Below the pieces are notes generated by a model. The model was not told the DNA's origin. It made no database searches and was given only the letters and a program-made list of their open reading frames with translations. A stretch of 64,000 nt of DNA from Shimia thalassica. Its GTDB lineage: Bacteria > Pseudomonadota > Alphaproteobacteria > Rhodobacterales > Rhodobacteraceae. The stretch covers positions 744,001-808,000 of the forward strand of contig NZ_CYTW01000001.1 of NCBI RefSeq assembly GCF_001458215.1. Direction: 5' to 3'. The position numbers were made by a program, and so were the translations under genes. Below, one piece after another: positions 1 to 8,890 of the stretch (positions are counted from its first letter, which is position 1; the number at the start of each line of letters is the position of its first letter).

Positions 1-31
1 AAAACCGCAGCCTGGGAGGAGGCTGCGGTTT
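1..31 (-). ncRNA. Cuckoo/CcsR-type hairpin in the 3' region of the DUF1127 gene
   Basis: Read on the minus strand this is a perfect 12-bp stem (arms at 20-31 and 2-13) with the six-base loop CCTCCC. Loop plus flanking stem bases give the motif CCTCCTCCC (positions 22 to 14), and the 3' arm ends in a short T run at the window edge. Known: Rhodobacter CcsR sRNAs ('Cuckoo RNAs') are stem-loops exposing CCUCCUCCC, an anti-Shine-Dalgarno-like sequence, and are co-transcribed downstream of a small DUF1127 gene. Here the hairpin starts about 48 bases after the stop of such a gene. It may also act as a terminator. Further copies would lie outside the window. Confidence 0.8.
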
Positions 32-79
32 CCTTGATCTAAACGATCTGAAAACGGGTGAAACGAGGTTTCTGTCCCG

Positions 80-280
80 TCAGCGGATGTTTTCGATGTC
101 GTGGCGTGAAAGACCGATATCGTCCAGTTCGCGGTCGGTCAGACCAGCCAGAGCGCCGCGAGTTACGCGGGTGTCGTTCCATGCAACAACAGTCGCAACC
201 AAAGCTGCGAAGGATTGGCCAATACGGCCAGCAAAACCAGCAGTTTCATACTGCGCACGGGTGGTGTCATAAGCGGCCAT
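80..280 (-). CDS. DUF1127 small basic protein (CcaF1-like)
   Basis: 66-residue protein. The C-terminal half carries the DUF1127 pattern: a TRGALAGLTDRELDDIGLSR core near residues 38-57, with an Asp-Ile-Gly turn. The start at 280 is chosen because AAGGAAA lies just upstream; an in-frame extension to 394 lacks similarity to the family. Known: DUF1127 proteins are short Arg-rich helical proteins, several of which bind RNA, and the Rhodobacter member CcaF1 helps maturation of the CcsR RNAs encoded behind it. The downstream CCUCCUCCC hairpin makes that role likely here, but this is inferred from context. It is divergent from ruvC. Confidence 0.85.
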   Translation of the reverse strand: MAAYDTTRAQYETAGFAGRIGQSFAALVATVVAWNDTRVTRGALAGLTDRELDDIGLSRHDIENIR

Positions 281-608
281 ATCAATTTCCTTTTCTGTGG
301 TTGATGGTCGTCGTTCTCGTAAAGCGGCATTTAGGTGCGCCCTGCATACAAAACAAGCGGAATAAATCGCATAGGTGATATGCGATTCCTGCATAGATCA
401 AAGGGGGCGAAACCCCCTTAAAAACTTGGCTGAAACGCCCCTGAAAAGTGTCGCGAACAGATGGTAAAGTGGTCGCTTTTTGATCCCGCAATGCAATCGG
501 AACATAGCTCGGCAGGACCTATGCTTATTGCGCAAAGCTCTTGGCGTTTGTTCTGGTTTTGTGCTAATGCTTCAAAAAAGCAACACTAAATCAACGGGCG
601 GGCAGAAA
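281..608. other. Intergenic region between the DUF1127 gene and ruvC
   Basis: 328 bases without a convincing gene between divergent genes. It holds a perfect 8-bp inverted repeat (366-373 and 379-386, ATCGCATA/TATGCGAT, 5-base centre) upstream of the DUF1127 gene, and a 7-bp G/C hairpin (401-407/413-419) with no T run on either side. The ruvC ribosome binding site (GGGCGGGCAG) precedes 609. An open frame reaching back from ruvC to 480 looks non-coding. Confidence 0.6.
366..386. promoter_or_regulatory. Perfect inverted repeat upstream of the DUF1127 gene
   Basis: The 8-bp arms ATCGCATA and TATGCGAT are separated by GGTGA, about 85 bases upstream of the DUF1127 start. It could be an operator or a hairpin in the 5' untranslated region. 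No specific regulator is recognised. Confidence 0.35.
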
Positions 609-1115
609 ATGCGGGTTTTGGGAATTGATCCCGGTTTGCGCAACATGGGGTGGGGGGTGATTGATGCCGATGGCAGCCGACTCAGTCACGTTGCAAACGG
701 TATTTGCCATTCGGTTGGTACGGAATTGGCCTCGCGGCTTTTGTCTTTGCACGAACAGTTGACGGATGTCTTCGCGCAGTACCAGCCAGATCATGCCGCG
801 ATCGAGAATACCTTCGTGAACAAAGATGCTGTTGGTACGCTCAAACTGGGGCAGGCGCGAGGTGTCGCCTTGCTGGTGCCCGCACAGTTTGGGCTGGTGA
901 TTGGCGAATATGCCCCCAACAAAGTAAAGAAAACCGTTGTAGGTGTCGGGCATGCAGAGAAACATCAGGTGGAACACATGGTCAAACTCCAGTTGCCCGG
1001 TGCAAAGATCAACGGGCCGGACGCGGCGGATGCATTGGCGATTGCGATTTGTCATGCACATTATGCCCGTGCTGGAGCGGGCATTGAGGGCGCATTGAAA
1101 AGGGCACGGGCATGA
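609..1115 (+). CDS. ruvC: Crossover junction endodeoxyribonuclease RuvC
   Basis: 168 residues, the usual RuvC length. It cleaves Holliday junctions symmetrically in recombination and repair, working with RuvAB. The four acidic catalytic residues sit at the standard positions: D7 (GIDPG), E66 (AAIENTFV), D138 and D141 ([14 protein letters not shown]). The start is set by the [11 protein letters not shown]-terminus with GGGCGGGCAG upstream; the frame extends 43 codons further without family similarity. The stop overlaps the ruvA start as ATGA, so the two are translationally coupled. Confidence 0.97.
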   Translation: MRVLGIDPGLRNMGWGVIDADGSRLSHVANGICHSVGTELASRLLSLHEQLTDVFAQYQPDHAAIENTFVNKDAVGTLKLGQARGVALLVPAQFGLVIGEYAPNKVKKTVVGVGHAEKHQVEHMVKLQLPGAKINGPDAADALAIAICHAHYARAGAGIEGALKRARA

Positions 1116-1795
1116 TTGGCAAACTTTCAGGGCGTATCGAATATCGAACGCTGGATCATATCCTGATCGATGTGCGCGGTGTCGGGTATATCGTGCATGT
1201 TTCAGAACGCACGCTGGCCTCGTTGCCCGCGAACGGAGAGGTCGTCGCGCTTTATACGGATATGCTGGTCCGCGAAGACCTGATGCAGCTTTTTGGGTTT
1301 CAGACCCTTCTGGAAAAAGAATGGCACCGGCTTTTGATGTCGGTTCAGGGCATTGGTGCCAAGGCTTCCCTTGCGATCCTCGGCGCGCTTGGTGCCGAAG
1401 GGGTCGGGCGTGCGGTTTCGCTTGGGGACGTCAACGCCATTAAGGTGGCCAAGGGCGTCGGGCCGAAAACGGCGCAACGGGTTGTGTTGGATCTGAAAGA
1501 CAAGGCGCCCGCCGTAATGGCACTGGGGGGCACGCTGTCCGAGGCGGCTGGCGAGGCCACAGCAGAGGTGGTCGAAGAGATCACGGAAACGGTTGCTGTC
1601 AAAAAGCCGGCTCCGGCGAAACGATCCAATGCGTCGGCGTCGGCACAGGCCGAAGCCCTGTCTGCACTGGGCAACCTTGGATACGCACCCGGAGAGGCCG
1701 CCGCGGCAGTTGCAGAAGCGGCCGGAGATGCACCGGATGCAGATACCGCGATCCTGATCCGAACGGCGCTCAAGCTTTTGGCGCCGAAAGGGTGA
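1112..1795 (+). CDS. ruvA: Holliday junction DNA helicase subunit RuvA
   Basis: 227 residues. RuvA binds four-way junctions and loads the RuvB motor. The N-terminal OB-fold (about 1-64, [12 protein letters not shown] start), the two helix-hairpin-helix motifs ([13 protein letters not shown] near 78-90 and [19 protein letters not shown] near 113-131) and the C-terminal RuvB-binding domain (about 175-227, [10 protein letters not shown]) are all visible. The Ala/Pro/Lys-rich linker at about 150-175 is longer than in E. coli, which explains the extra length. It overlaps ruvC by 4 bases and precedes ruvB by 44. Confidence 0.97.
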   Translation: MIGKLSGRIEYRTLDHILIDVRGVGYIVHVSERTLASLPANGEVVALYTDMLVREDLMQLFGFQTLLEKEWHRLLMSVQGIGAKASLAILGALGAEGVGRAVSLGDVNAIKVAKGVGPKTAQRVVLDLKDKAPAVMALGGTLSEAAGEATAEVVEEITETVAVKKPAPAKRSNASASAQAEALSALGNLGYAPGEAAAAVAEAAGDAPDADTAILIRTALKLLAPKG

Positions 1796-1839
1796 TGGAT
1801 GGAACGAACTCAACTGCTGCGGCTTCCTAGGACATTGAA

Positions 1840-2865
1840 ATGACCGACTCTGACCCGACCTTGCGTCCCGAAGCACAGCCCGGCGATGTTGATCGCGCCT
1901 TGCGTCCTCAGGCGCTTGAAGAATTTGTTGGCCAGGCCGAAGCGCGGGCCAACCTTCGTGTCTTCATTGAATCCGCACGCCAACGCGGCGAAGCGATGGA
2001 TCACACCTTGTTTCATGGGCCCCCCGGACTTGGGAAAACTACGCTGGCGCAAATCATGGCGCGTGAGCTGGGCGTGAACTTTCGCATGACATCCGGACCT
2101 GTACTGGCCAAGGCCGGTGATCTGGCTGCGATCCTGACCAATCTGGAAGCGCGCGATGTTTTGTTCATTGACGAAATTCACCGTCTGAACCCCGCTGTCG
2201 AAGAGGTGCTTTATCCGGCTATGGAAGATTTCGAGCTGGATCTTGTCATAGGCGAGGGGCCTGCGGCGCGGACGGTTCGCATTGAGTTGCAGCCCTTCAC
2301 TCTGGTGGGGGCGACCACGCGACTTGGGCTTTTGACAACGCCGCTGCGTGACAGGTTCGGAATTCCGACACGGTTGCAGTTTTATACAGAAGACGAGTTG
2401 AACATCATCGTGAACCGTAATGCGCGAAAGCTTGGCGTGCCGGCTGAGGATGCCGGTGCCCGTGAAATCGCACGCCGCTCGCGCGGGACGCCCCGTATTG
2501 CGGGGCGCCTGCTGCGGCGGGTCGTTGATTTTGCGCTTGTTGAAGGCGACGGACATATCACGCATGCCTTGGCAGACGGCGCATTGACGCGCTTGGGCGT
2601 TGATAAACTGGGGTTGGATGGGGCCGACAGGCGGTATCTGACCTTTATCGCAGAGAACTATGCCGGTGGTCCGGTGGGCATCGACACCATCAGCGCGGCC
2701 CTCAGCGAGAGCCGTGATGCATTGGAAGAGGTGATTGAACCGTTCCTGTTGCAACAGGGGTTGGTGCAGCGCACACCGCGCGGCCGGATGTTGGCCCAGA
2801 AAGCCTGGAAGCATCTGGGCCTGCATGCTCCCAAACGCCCCGATCAGGATGACATGTTTCGTTAA
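1840..2865 (+). CDS. ruvB: Holliday junction DNA helicase ATPase RuvB
   Basis: 341 residues, full length. Hexameric AAA+ motor that drives branch migration with RuvA. Walker A GPPGLGKT (60-67), Walker B DEIH (111-114), sensor 1 GATTR (157-161) and the DRFG arginine-finger region (171-174) are all present, followed by the C-terminal winged-helix domain ending in the family's [16 protein letters not shown] stretch. It is the third gene of the ruvCAB cluster. No terminator is seen before the next plus-strand gene. Confidence 0.98.
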   Translation: MTDSDPTLRPEAQPGDVDRALRPQALEEFVGQAEARANLRVFIESARQRGEAMDHTLFHGPPGLGKTTLAQIMARELGVNFRMTSGPVLAKAGDLAAILTNLEARDVLFIDEIHRLNPAVEEVLYPAMEDFELDLVIGEGPAARTVRIELQPFTLVGATTRLGLLTTPLRDRFGIPTRLQFYTEDELNIIVNRNARKLGVPAEDAGAREIARRSRGTPRIAGRLLRRVVDFALVEGDGHITHALADGALTRLGVDKLGLDGADRRYLTFIAENYAGGPVGIDTISAALSESRDALEEVIEPFLLQQGLVQRTPRGRMLAQKAWKHLGLHAPKRPDQDDMFR

Positions 2866-2991
2866 CCTGCGGCGTCACGGGGTGTCCTCCGAAAACGGGG
2901 TAAATGATCACAAGGCAGGCTCGCAAAAGGTCATGGGGTTGCGTTTTCGACGATGAAAAGGGAAATAGTCGGTCCAAAGAAGGAGAGCCCG

Positions 2992-3630
2992 ATGACGCCC
3001 GAAGCTGTGCAAGCGCTGTTTACGCGAAATGATGGCAACTACACCTTTGCCCGTTGGGGACGCCCGATTGTACCGATTGTTTTCGGGGTTCAGGATGAAA
3101 CGCTCAAGGTTGTCAAAGGCGCTATCGAAGCGGTTGCAACTTTGGCCGGACACCAGATGGCCGAAACCGACCCTGAATTGGGGGCAAACCTGATGTTCTT
3201 CTTCTTTCGGGAATGGGAAGAACTGTTGGACGTGCCTGATCTGGGTCGTTTGATCCCTGATCTGCCTGCATTGGTCGCGCGGCTGTCCCAAGCGGACGCA
3301 ACGCAATATCGCGCCTTTCGGTTTGATGATGACAACGCCATTCAGGCGGCATTCGTGTTTTTGCGCATGAATGAAGAAATGTCCCAGATGCCTGCGGATG
3401 GTCTTGCCTTGGCCCAAGCGGTTCAGGTGATGTTGTTGTGGGGGGACAAAGCCTTTTCGGAAACGTCGCCGCTTGCGATTTTGCCCGACAGTGGTGCCAC
3501 TGTGCTTCGGCCTGAAATCGCGGCCATTATTGCCGCCGCCTATGACCGTATGATGCCGGTGAGCGCCAATGACGCCAGCCATGCGCTTCGGTTGTTTGCC
3601 CGTTTGCGACTGGATACACCCGAAGGCTGA
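2992..3630 (+). CDS. Conserved protein of unknown function between ruvB and thpR
   Basis: 212 residues, soluble, mostly helical, acidic, with no signal peptide. I do not recognise a named domain. The N-terminal part (PIVPIVFGVQDETLKVVKGAIEA) and an FFFFREWEEL block near residues 65-75 look structured. The start at 2992 has AAGGAG seven bases upstream; a longer frame from 2953 lacks such a site. It overlaps the thpR start by one base (TGATG), so it is probably translated with it. Its position in a conserved ruv-tol block suggests a core Rhodobacterales protein, but nothing in the sequence gives a function. Confidence 0.8.
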   Translation: MTPEAVQALFTRNDGNYTFARWGRPIVPIVFGVQDETLKVVKGAIEAVATLAGHQMAETDPELGANLMFFFFREWEELLDVPDLGRLIPDLPALVARLSQADATQYRAFRFDDDNAIQAAFVFLRMNEEMSQMPADGLALAQAVQVMLLWGDKAFSETSPLAILPDSGATVLRPEIAAIIAAAYDRMMPVSANDASHALRLFARLRLDTPEG

Positions 3631-4172
3631 TGCGGTGCTTCCTTGCCCTTGATTTGCCGGAGGCGCTGCGGGACGAGGTGTCGGATTTGCAGATGCACCT
3701 GCGGGTCGGGCGTCTGGTTCCTGAAGAAAATTTTCACCTGACTTTGGCCTTTCTGGACGATCAGCCGAAAGCCGTATTGCAAGACCTGAACGAAGCTCTT
3801 TGCGAAATCGAGCTGCCGGTCTTCAAGGTCGGACTTCAGGGGTTGGATCTGTTTGGCGGAAAAAAGCCCCGCCTTTTGTACTTGCAGGCAAATGGCGGTC
3901 CGGCCTTGCGAGAGTTGCACCGCGTCATTCGCCGTGCCGCTCAGGACGTCGGGATCGATCTTGCGCGCGAGAGATTTCGTCCGCATGTAACGCTGGCACG
4001 GTTTGGGCGGTATATGCGCGAGGACGAGGCCGCAAAGCTGGGGCATTTTCTCGAATCCCATGCAGATGTGGATTTTGGGTCTTTTGAGGTGACGCAGTTC
4101 TGTTTGTTTGGCTCGACCCTGCATCCAGACGGGGCCGAGCACGAGGTTCTTGCTCAATACGCGCTTGGGTGA
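3630..4172 (+). CDS. thpR: RNA 2',3'-cyclic phosphodiesterase ThpR (2H family)
   Basis: 180 residues, typical length. Member of the 2H phosphoesterase (LigT/ThpR) family, which hydrolyses 2',3'-cyclic phosphate ends of RNA and was first described as a 2'-5' RNA ligase. The two catalytic HxTx motifs are clear: HLTL at 36-39 and HVTL at 119-122, with the FRPHVTLARFGR context. The N-terminus MRCFLALDLPE is standard. It is coupled to the upstream gene by a 1-base overlap and lies 68 bases before ybgC. The physiological RNA substrate is unknown for most bacterial members. Confidence 0.92.
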   Translation: MRCFLALDLPEALRDEVSDLQMHLRVGRLVPEENFHLTLAFLDDQPKAVLQDLNEALCEIELPVFKVGLQGLDLFGGKKPRLLYLQANGGPALRELHRVIRRAAQDVGIDLARERFRPHVTLARFGRYMREDEAAKLGHFLESHADVDFGSFEVTQFCLFGSTLHPDGAEHEVLAQYALG

Positions 4173-4240
4173 CTGCGAGGGTTGCGCAAGTGGTGCGTTC
4201 TTGCTTTGGTGCCCGCGACTGATCCCAAGGCAGGTGCCCC

Positions 4241-4627
4241 ATGACTCATAAGCTTACGATCCGCGTCTATTACGAAGACACCGACATGGCGGGTATCGTG
4301 TATTACGCGAACTATCTGCGGTACATCGAACGTGGTCGCAGCGAATGGGTGCGCGACAACGGCATGGATCAAAACGCTATGAAGGAAGAGGGCGTTGTTT
4401 TTGCCGTGCGCCGCGTCGAAGCGGATTACCTGTTGCCGGCGAAACTTGACGATGAACTTGTGGTAGAAACCGATGTGATGAGTGTTACCGCCGCACGGAT
4501 GGTCATGGAACAGCACGTTAAACGGAACGAAGAGGTTCTGTTCCACGCGATCGTCACAGTCGTTTGTATTGGTGAAAACGGTCTTCCGACCAGACTTCCG
4601 GCGAAAGTCCGCCAAATGGTTCATTAA
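4241..4627 (+). CDS. ybgC: Acyl-CoA thioesterase YbgC (hotdog fold)
   Basis: 128 residues. 4-hydroxybenzoyl-CoA-type hotdog thioesterase; the catalytic Asp15 lies in EDTDMAGIVYYANY, the signature of YbgC. Known: YbgC is the first gene of tol-pal operons in many proteobacteria, hydrolyses acyl-CoA or acyl-ACP thioesters and has been linked to phospholipid metabolism at the inner membrane. The location directly before tolQ supports the assignment. A possible but weak promoter (TTGATG and TATAGC, 19-base spacer, 4658-4688) lies between ybgC and tolQ. Confidence 0.95.
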   Translation: MTHKLTIRVYYEDTDMAGIVYYANYLRYIERGRSEWVRDNGMDQNAMKEEGVVFAVRRVEADYLLPAKLDDELVVETDVMSVTAARMVMEQHVKRNEEVLFHAIVTVVCIGENGLPTRLPAKVRQMVH

Positions 4628-4738
4628 TCTGGCCCGTTTCACGTGGATGACGCCAAATTGATGGCATTCCCCGTGGAACTCCTATAGCTTTGCCGCATAA
4701 CAAGGCCGCAAAAGCAGGCCACAAAGCAGAGCAGGCAT

Positions 4739-5413
4739 ATGGAAGCAGCAGTCGATTTCTCGATGTGGGCGCTTTTTGCGCGCGCCACTCTCACCGTTAA
4801 ACTTGTGATGTTGATGCTGATGATCGCGTCCTTTTGGTCATGGTCCGTCATCATCCAGAAACTTATCTCATATCGTGCCGCGCGCGCAGAAGCCGCGCAG
4901 TTTGATCGCGCATTCTGGTCCGGTGAACCCCTGGACAAGCTGTTCGATGACGTCGGCAACGAACCTGATGGCCGTTCGGAACGCATCTTTGCTGCTGGTA
5001 TGATGGAATGGCGCCGGTCTCACCGTCAGGATGGCGGCCTGATCGCCAATGCCACCAGCCGGATTGACCGGTCTATGGATGTGGCCATCGCAAAAGAAGC
5101 CGAAGCTTTGCAAAAAGGTCTGCCGGTTCTGGCAACGGTTGGATCAACCGCCCCGTTTGTGGGCCTGTTCGGGACCGTCTGGGGCATTATGAACGCCTTT
5201 ATCGAGATTGCGGCACAACAGAACACAAACCTTGCTGTCGTTGCTCCGGGCATTGCCGAAGCGTTGCTGGCGACTGGCTTGGGTCTTTTGGCAGCTATTC
5301 CTGCAGTTATTTTCTACAACAAGCTGAGCGCGGACAGCGACCGGATCATCGCTGGATATGAGGCCTTTGCAGATGAGTTCGCAACGATCCTCAGCCGCCA
5401 GTTGGACAGCTGA
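4739..5413 (+). CDS. tolQ: Tol-Pal system proton channel subunit TolQ
   Basis: 224 residues. Inner-membrane subunit of the TolQR proton-driven motor, homologous to ExbB and MotA, which energises TolA for outer-membrane constriction at division. There is one N-terminal membrane helix (about 18-40, LTVKLVMLMLMIASFWSW), a cytoplasmic loop, and two C-terminal helices around 135-160 (VGSTAPFVGLFGTVWGIMNAF, the conserved MotA/TolQ/ExbB block) and 170-200. The stop is three bases before tolR. Confidence 0.97.
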   Translation: MEAAVDFSMWALFARATLTVKLVMLMLMIASFWSWSVIIQKLISYRAARAEAAQFDRAFWSGEPLDKLFDDVGNEPDGRSERIFAAGMMEWRRSHRQDGGLIANATSRIDRSMDVAIAKEAEALQKGLPVLATVGSTAPFVGLFGTVWGIMNAFIEIAAQQNTNLAVVAPGIAEALLATGLGLLAAIPAVIFYNKLSADSDRIIAGYEAFADEFATILSRQLDS

Positions 5414-5416
5414 GCC

Positions 5417-5893
5417 ATGGGCGCGGGTGTCATGAAAAAACAGGGGGGCGGGTCACGCAGACGCCGCCGGACAACCCACAGTCAGCCGATGGCCGAAATC
5501 AACGTGACGCCGTTTGTCGACGTGATGCTGGTGTTGTTGATCATCTTTATGGTTGCCGCGCCTTTGTTGACTGTTGGCGTTCCTGTCGAATTGCCAAAGA
5601 CCGCCGCCAACCCTTTGCCCAGCGAACAGCAGGAAGAGCCGCTGACGATTACCATCGCCAGCGACGGAACGGTGGCCATTCAAACGTCAGAGACCCCGTT
5701 GGAGCAGCTGGTGCCAAAATTGCGGGCGATTGCGGCAGAGCGGGATTCGCAGCGGGTTTATCTGCGTGCGGACGGGGCCTTGCCCTATGAGACCGTGGTG
5801 CAGATCATGGGCGCTTTGAACGCAGGTGGGTTCACCGACATCGGGTTGGTGACAGATATTGGTGGCCCCGAATTGGGCAACGAAGACGGCTGA
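5417..5893 (+). CDS. tolR: Tol-Pal system subunit TolR
   Basis: 158 residues. ExbD/TolR family, with a single membrane helix (about 30-52) whose PFVDVMLVLLIIFMV segment carries the proton-conducting Asp (D35), then a periplasmic domain of about 100 residues. An Arg-rich patch (SRRRRRTT) before the helix fits the positive-inside rule. It follows tolQ by 3 bases and ends 7 bases before the chosen tolA start. ATG at 5432 is an alternative start. Confidence 0.95.
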   Translation: MGAGVMKKQGGGSRRRRRTTHSQPMAEINVTPFVDVMLVLLIIFMVAAPLLTVGVPVELPKTAANPLPSEQQEEPLTITIASDGTVAIQTSETPLEQLVPKLRAIAAERDSQRVYLRADGALPYETVVQIMGALNAGGFTDIGLVTDIGGPELGNEDG

Positions 5894-5900
5894 GGCGCGC

Positions 5901-6974
5901 GTGCATATCGGGCATTATATCTCGGGAGCGGCCCACGTCGGGGTGATCGGCTGGGTGCTTTTAGGCGGCGCGTTCCAGTCGGAGCCGCCTCCCATGGAGG
6001 TGGCTGGCGTATCGATGGTATCAACGGAAGAGTTTAACGCGATCCTGAATGCCGAGCGTGCGCCGTTTCCCGAAACGGATGTTGAAACGCCGGTTGCGCC
6101 CGAGTTGACGGAAGACAGCCCCGCCTTACCTTCCGAAGAAGACACGCCTGTCCCAACCGAGCGCCCTGCGGAAACCGAAACCATTGAACCGGACACGTCG
6201 CCTGATCTGAGTGACCTCACGGCCCCCAAGCCGGCAGAGGTGACAGATGATGCGCCAACTTTGACGCCGCCAACCGAAGAGATGGCGGTTCTCATTCCGC
6301 GCGAGATCGTGCGCCCGACAGCGCGCCCGACCAACCGCGTTGCGCCCGAACCGGTTGCCGAACCGGAACCAGATACCAAAGTGGACGACATTGTGCGCGA
6401 AACCTCGACGCCCGATGAAAGTGCCGCAGAAAGCATCGAAGAACCACAAGAGGCAACCGCGCCAGAGGCCGCTTCAACCGAGATCGTGACCGAGGCAAAA
6501 GAGCAGCCACCGCTTGCGCCCAAAGCGTCTTTGCGTCCTGTTGTACGCCCTCCGTCACAGGCAAGCCGCCCGGCGGCGAGTACGCCAAACGTTGCAGCGG
6601 GTGCCGACGCCGCAGTTGCCGCCGCATTGGCCGAGGCCGCAGCCGCGCCAAGTGGTCCACCCCTGACAAGTGGCGAGAAGGATTCCATGCGGGTGGCCGT
6701 GCAAAACTGCTGGGTGGTCGACGTGGGCAGCCAAGCTTCGAATGTGACCGTCACGGTCGGATTTTCCCTGTCACAAGAGGGCAAAGTGGAAGGGCCGGTC
6801 AACCTGTTGTCTTCCGAAGGTGGAGACCAGACATCGGTCAATACCGCCTTTCAGGCTGCGAGACGTGCTATTTTGCGGTGCCAAAAAGGTGGCTATAAAT
6901 TGCCGATCGAGAAATATGATCATTGGCGCGACATTGAAATAACGTTTAACCCGGAGAAAATGAGGCTGAAATGA
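5901..6974 (+). CDS. tolA: Tol-Pal system protein TolA
   Basis: 357 residues from a GTG start at 5901 (GAGG five bases upstream; N-terminus [20 protein letters not shown]). A TTG at 5859 inside tolR would add 14 residues that do not look like family sequence. There is one N-terminal membrane helix, a long Pro/Glu/Ala-rich periplasmic linker (about 40-250), and a C-terminal domain (about 255-357, starting [17 protein letters not shown]) that contacts TolB, Pal and porins. Known: TolA links the TolQR motor to the outer membrane. The linker is rich in PARPT-like repeats, typical of this order. The stop overlaps tolB by 4 bases. Confidence 0.93.
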   Translation: MHIGHYISGAAHVGVIGWVLLGGAFQSEPPPMEVAGVSMVSTEEFNAILNAERAPFPETDVETPVAPELTEDSPALPSEEDTPVPTERPAETETIEPDTSPDLSDLTAPKPAEVTDDAPTLTPPTEEMAVLIPREIVRPTARPTNRVAPEPVAEPEPDTKVDDIVRETSTPDESAAESIEEPQEATAPEAASTEIVTEAKEQPPLAPKASLRPVVRPPSQASRPAASTPNVAAGADAAVAAALAEAAAAPSGPPLTSGEKDSMRVAVQNCWVVDVGSQASNVTVTVGFSLSQEGKVEGPVNLLSSEGGDQTSVNTAFQAARRAILRCQKGGYKLPIEKYDHWRDIEITFNPEKMRLK

Positions 6975-8284
6975 CGAGACTTCTTATAACTCTCCTTGCC
7001 GGACTGGTGATGTTCTCACAGGTCGCCACGGCGCAAAACGGACCCCTCCGGATTGAAATCACCGATGGTGTGGTTGAACCTTTGCCGTTTGCCGTGCCGA
7101 ATTTTGTGGCCGAGACCGGACAGGCCTCGCAATACGCCAGAGATATTTCTCTTTTGATCGCAACCGACCTTTCGGGAACCGGACTGTTTCGCGAAATTCC
7201 GGCCAAGGCGCATATCAGCAAGATAACCAATTTTTCCTCACCGGTTCAGTATGCGGACTGGAAAGCGATCAACGCCCAGGCTTTGGTAACCGGCGCCGTC
7301 AGCGTGTCGGGCAATAACCTCGAAGTGAAGTTCCGCGTCTATGATGTGTTTGCAGGACAGGAATTGGGCAGCGGGCTGCGGTTTAAGGGCACCACGGACG
7401 GCTGGCGCCGCATGGGGCACAAAGTGGCCGACGAAGTCTATAGCAGGATCACGGGCGAGGGCGGGTACTTTGACAGCCGCGTCGTGTTCGTTTCTGAAAT
7501 GGGCCCCAAGAATGATCGCAAAAAGCGCCTCGCGATTATGGATTATGACGGGGCGGACATTCATTACCTGACCGACAGCAGTTCCATCGTGTTGGCGCCG
7601 CGGTTCTCTCCCGCTGGGGACAAGGTTCTTTACACGAGTTATGAAACCGGCTTTCCGCAAGTCTTTGTTCTTGACGTTGGCAGCGTGCAACGCCGCGCCC
7701 TGCAAAACCAAAAGGGCACGATGAGCTTTGCTCCGCGCTTTTCTCCGGATGGCAGCAAAGTGGTGATGTCGATCACGGAAAACGGCAACACCGATATTTA
7801 TAGCATGGCCGTCAACGGAGGGGCGCCCAAACGTTTGACAAGTTCGCCCGCGATTGAAACCGCCCCAAGCTTTAGCCCCGATGGCAGCAAGATCGTTTTT
7901 GAAAGCGACCGGTCGGGTACCCAGCAACTCTATGTGATGAGCGTGAATGGCGGCGAAGCCAAACGGATCAGTTTCGGCCAAGGGCGCTATGGCACACCGG
8001 TCTGGTCTCCTCGTGGGGACCTGATTGCTTTCACCAAACAAAACAAAGGGCGTTTCCACATTGGCGTGATGCGCACAGATGGCAGCGAAGAGCGCTTGCT
8101 CACGGCTTCGTTTCTTGACGAAGGGCCGACTTGGGCCCCCAATGGCCGCGTCATCATGTTTACCCGCGAAACCCAGGGGGCAAGCGGTGGCGCGTCGTTG
8201 TATTCTGTGGATGTCTCTGGGCGAAACCTGAAGAAAGTCGCAAATGGCGCGTCGGATCCGGCGTGGTCTCCCTTGCAGAAATAG
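6971..8284 (+). CDS. tolB: Tol-Pal system periplasmic protein TolB
   Basis: 437 residues. Sec signal peptide (1-21, cut after ATA-Q), N-terminal anticodon-binding-like domain (about 25-165), then a six-bladed beta-propeller built from repeats of the form [13 protein letters not shown], at least five of which are visible from about 205 to 430. Known: TolB sits between TolA and Pal and dissociates from Pal when TolA is energised. ATGA overlap with tolA. No terminator lies between it and pal, 74 bases on. Confidence 0.97.
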   Translation: MTRLLITLLAGLVMFSQVATAQNGPLRIEITDGVVEPLPFAVPNFVAETGQASQYARDISLLIATDLSGTGLFREIPAKAHISKITNFSSPVQYADWKAINAQALVTGAVSVSGNNLEVKFRVYDVFAGQELGSGLRFKGTTDGWRRMGHKVADEVYSRITGEGGYFDSRVVFVSEMGPKNDRKKRLAIMDYDGADIHYLTDSSSIVLAPRFSPAGDKVLYTSYETGFPQVFVLDVGSVQRRALQNQKGTMSFAPRFSPDGSKVVMSITENGNTDIYSMAVNGGAPKRLTSSPAIETAPSFSPDGSKIVFESDRSGTQQLYVMSVNGGEAKRISFGQGRYGTPVWSPRGDLIAFTKQNKGRFHIGVMRTDGSEERLLTASFLDEGPTWAPNGRVIMFTRETQGASGGASLYSVDVSGRNLKKVANGASDPAWSPLQK

Positions 8285-8358
8285 TGGCGCGTTCCCTTGA
8301 TCGGGGGGCTGTGTTAAAATGTTCAAAAGAACTGAATGAATAATAAGAGGCAATTGGC

Positions 8359-8877
8359 ATGAGTGGTTGGACAAAAGCAGCATTGCTGGTGGCAGGAATG
8401 ACCCTGGCCGCCTGTAGCAACAATGACGGTCTGTTCGGAAGCGGCAGCTCGGGAACAGGTACCGGAACGGGCGCGACGGCAATCGAACCGGGTAGTGTGA
8501 ATGATCCAACCTCTGTGGCCTATTTCCAGCAAACCGTGGGCGACCGCATCCTGTTTGTTGTCGATCAGTCGACCCTGACCGATGAGGCACGGTTGACGCT
8601 TCAGTCCCAAGCTAACTGGCTTATGGAAAACACAGATTATGTTGCCGTGATCGAAGGGCACGCAGACGAGCAGGGCACCCGTGAATACAACCTTGCCCTT
8701 GGCGCCCGTCGTGCCAGTGCCGTGAAAGAGTTTCTTGTGTCTCGTGGCGTTGCCGGATACCGCCTGAACACTGTGAGTTATGGCAAAGAACGTCCGCTTG
8801 AAATCTGCTCTGCCGAGGCCTGCTATTCGCAGAACCGTCGCTCGGTGACTGTTCTGACCGCTGGTCTGAGCAGCTAA
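8359..8877 (+). CDS. pal: Peptidoglycan-associated lipoprotein Pal
   Basis: 172 residues. Lipoprotein signal peptide with lipobox LAAC (16-19), so C19 is the lipidated residue. A Gly/Ser/Thr-rich tether (about 20-50) is followed by an OmpA-like peptidoglycan-binding domain (about 62-170) with the standard EGHADEQGTREYNLALGARR motif. It anchors the outer membrane to peptidoglycan and binds TolB. AAGAGG precedes the start by about 9 bases. cpoB follows 13 bases later. Confidence 0.97.
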   Translation: MSGWTKAALLVAGMTLAACSNNDGLFGSGSSGTGTGTGATAIEPGSVNDPTSVAYFQQTVGDRILFVVDQSTLTDEARLTLQSQANWLMENTDYVAVIEGHADEQGTREYNLALGARRASAVKEFLVSRGVAGYRLNTVSYGKERPLEICSAEACYSQNRRSVTVLTAGLSS

Positions 8878-8890
8878 AAGGGGATCACCG

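Noticed and set aside
401..419. Terminator between the DUF1127 gene and ruvC
   Set aside because: A 7-bp G/C hairpin but no T run on either strand, and the genes diverge.
480..608. N-terminal extension of RuvC
   Set aside because: The frame is open but the 43 extra codons are not family-like; the standard start MRVLGIDPG at 609 puts all catalytic residues at usual positions.
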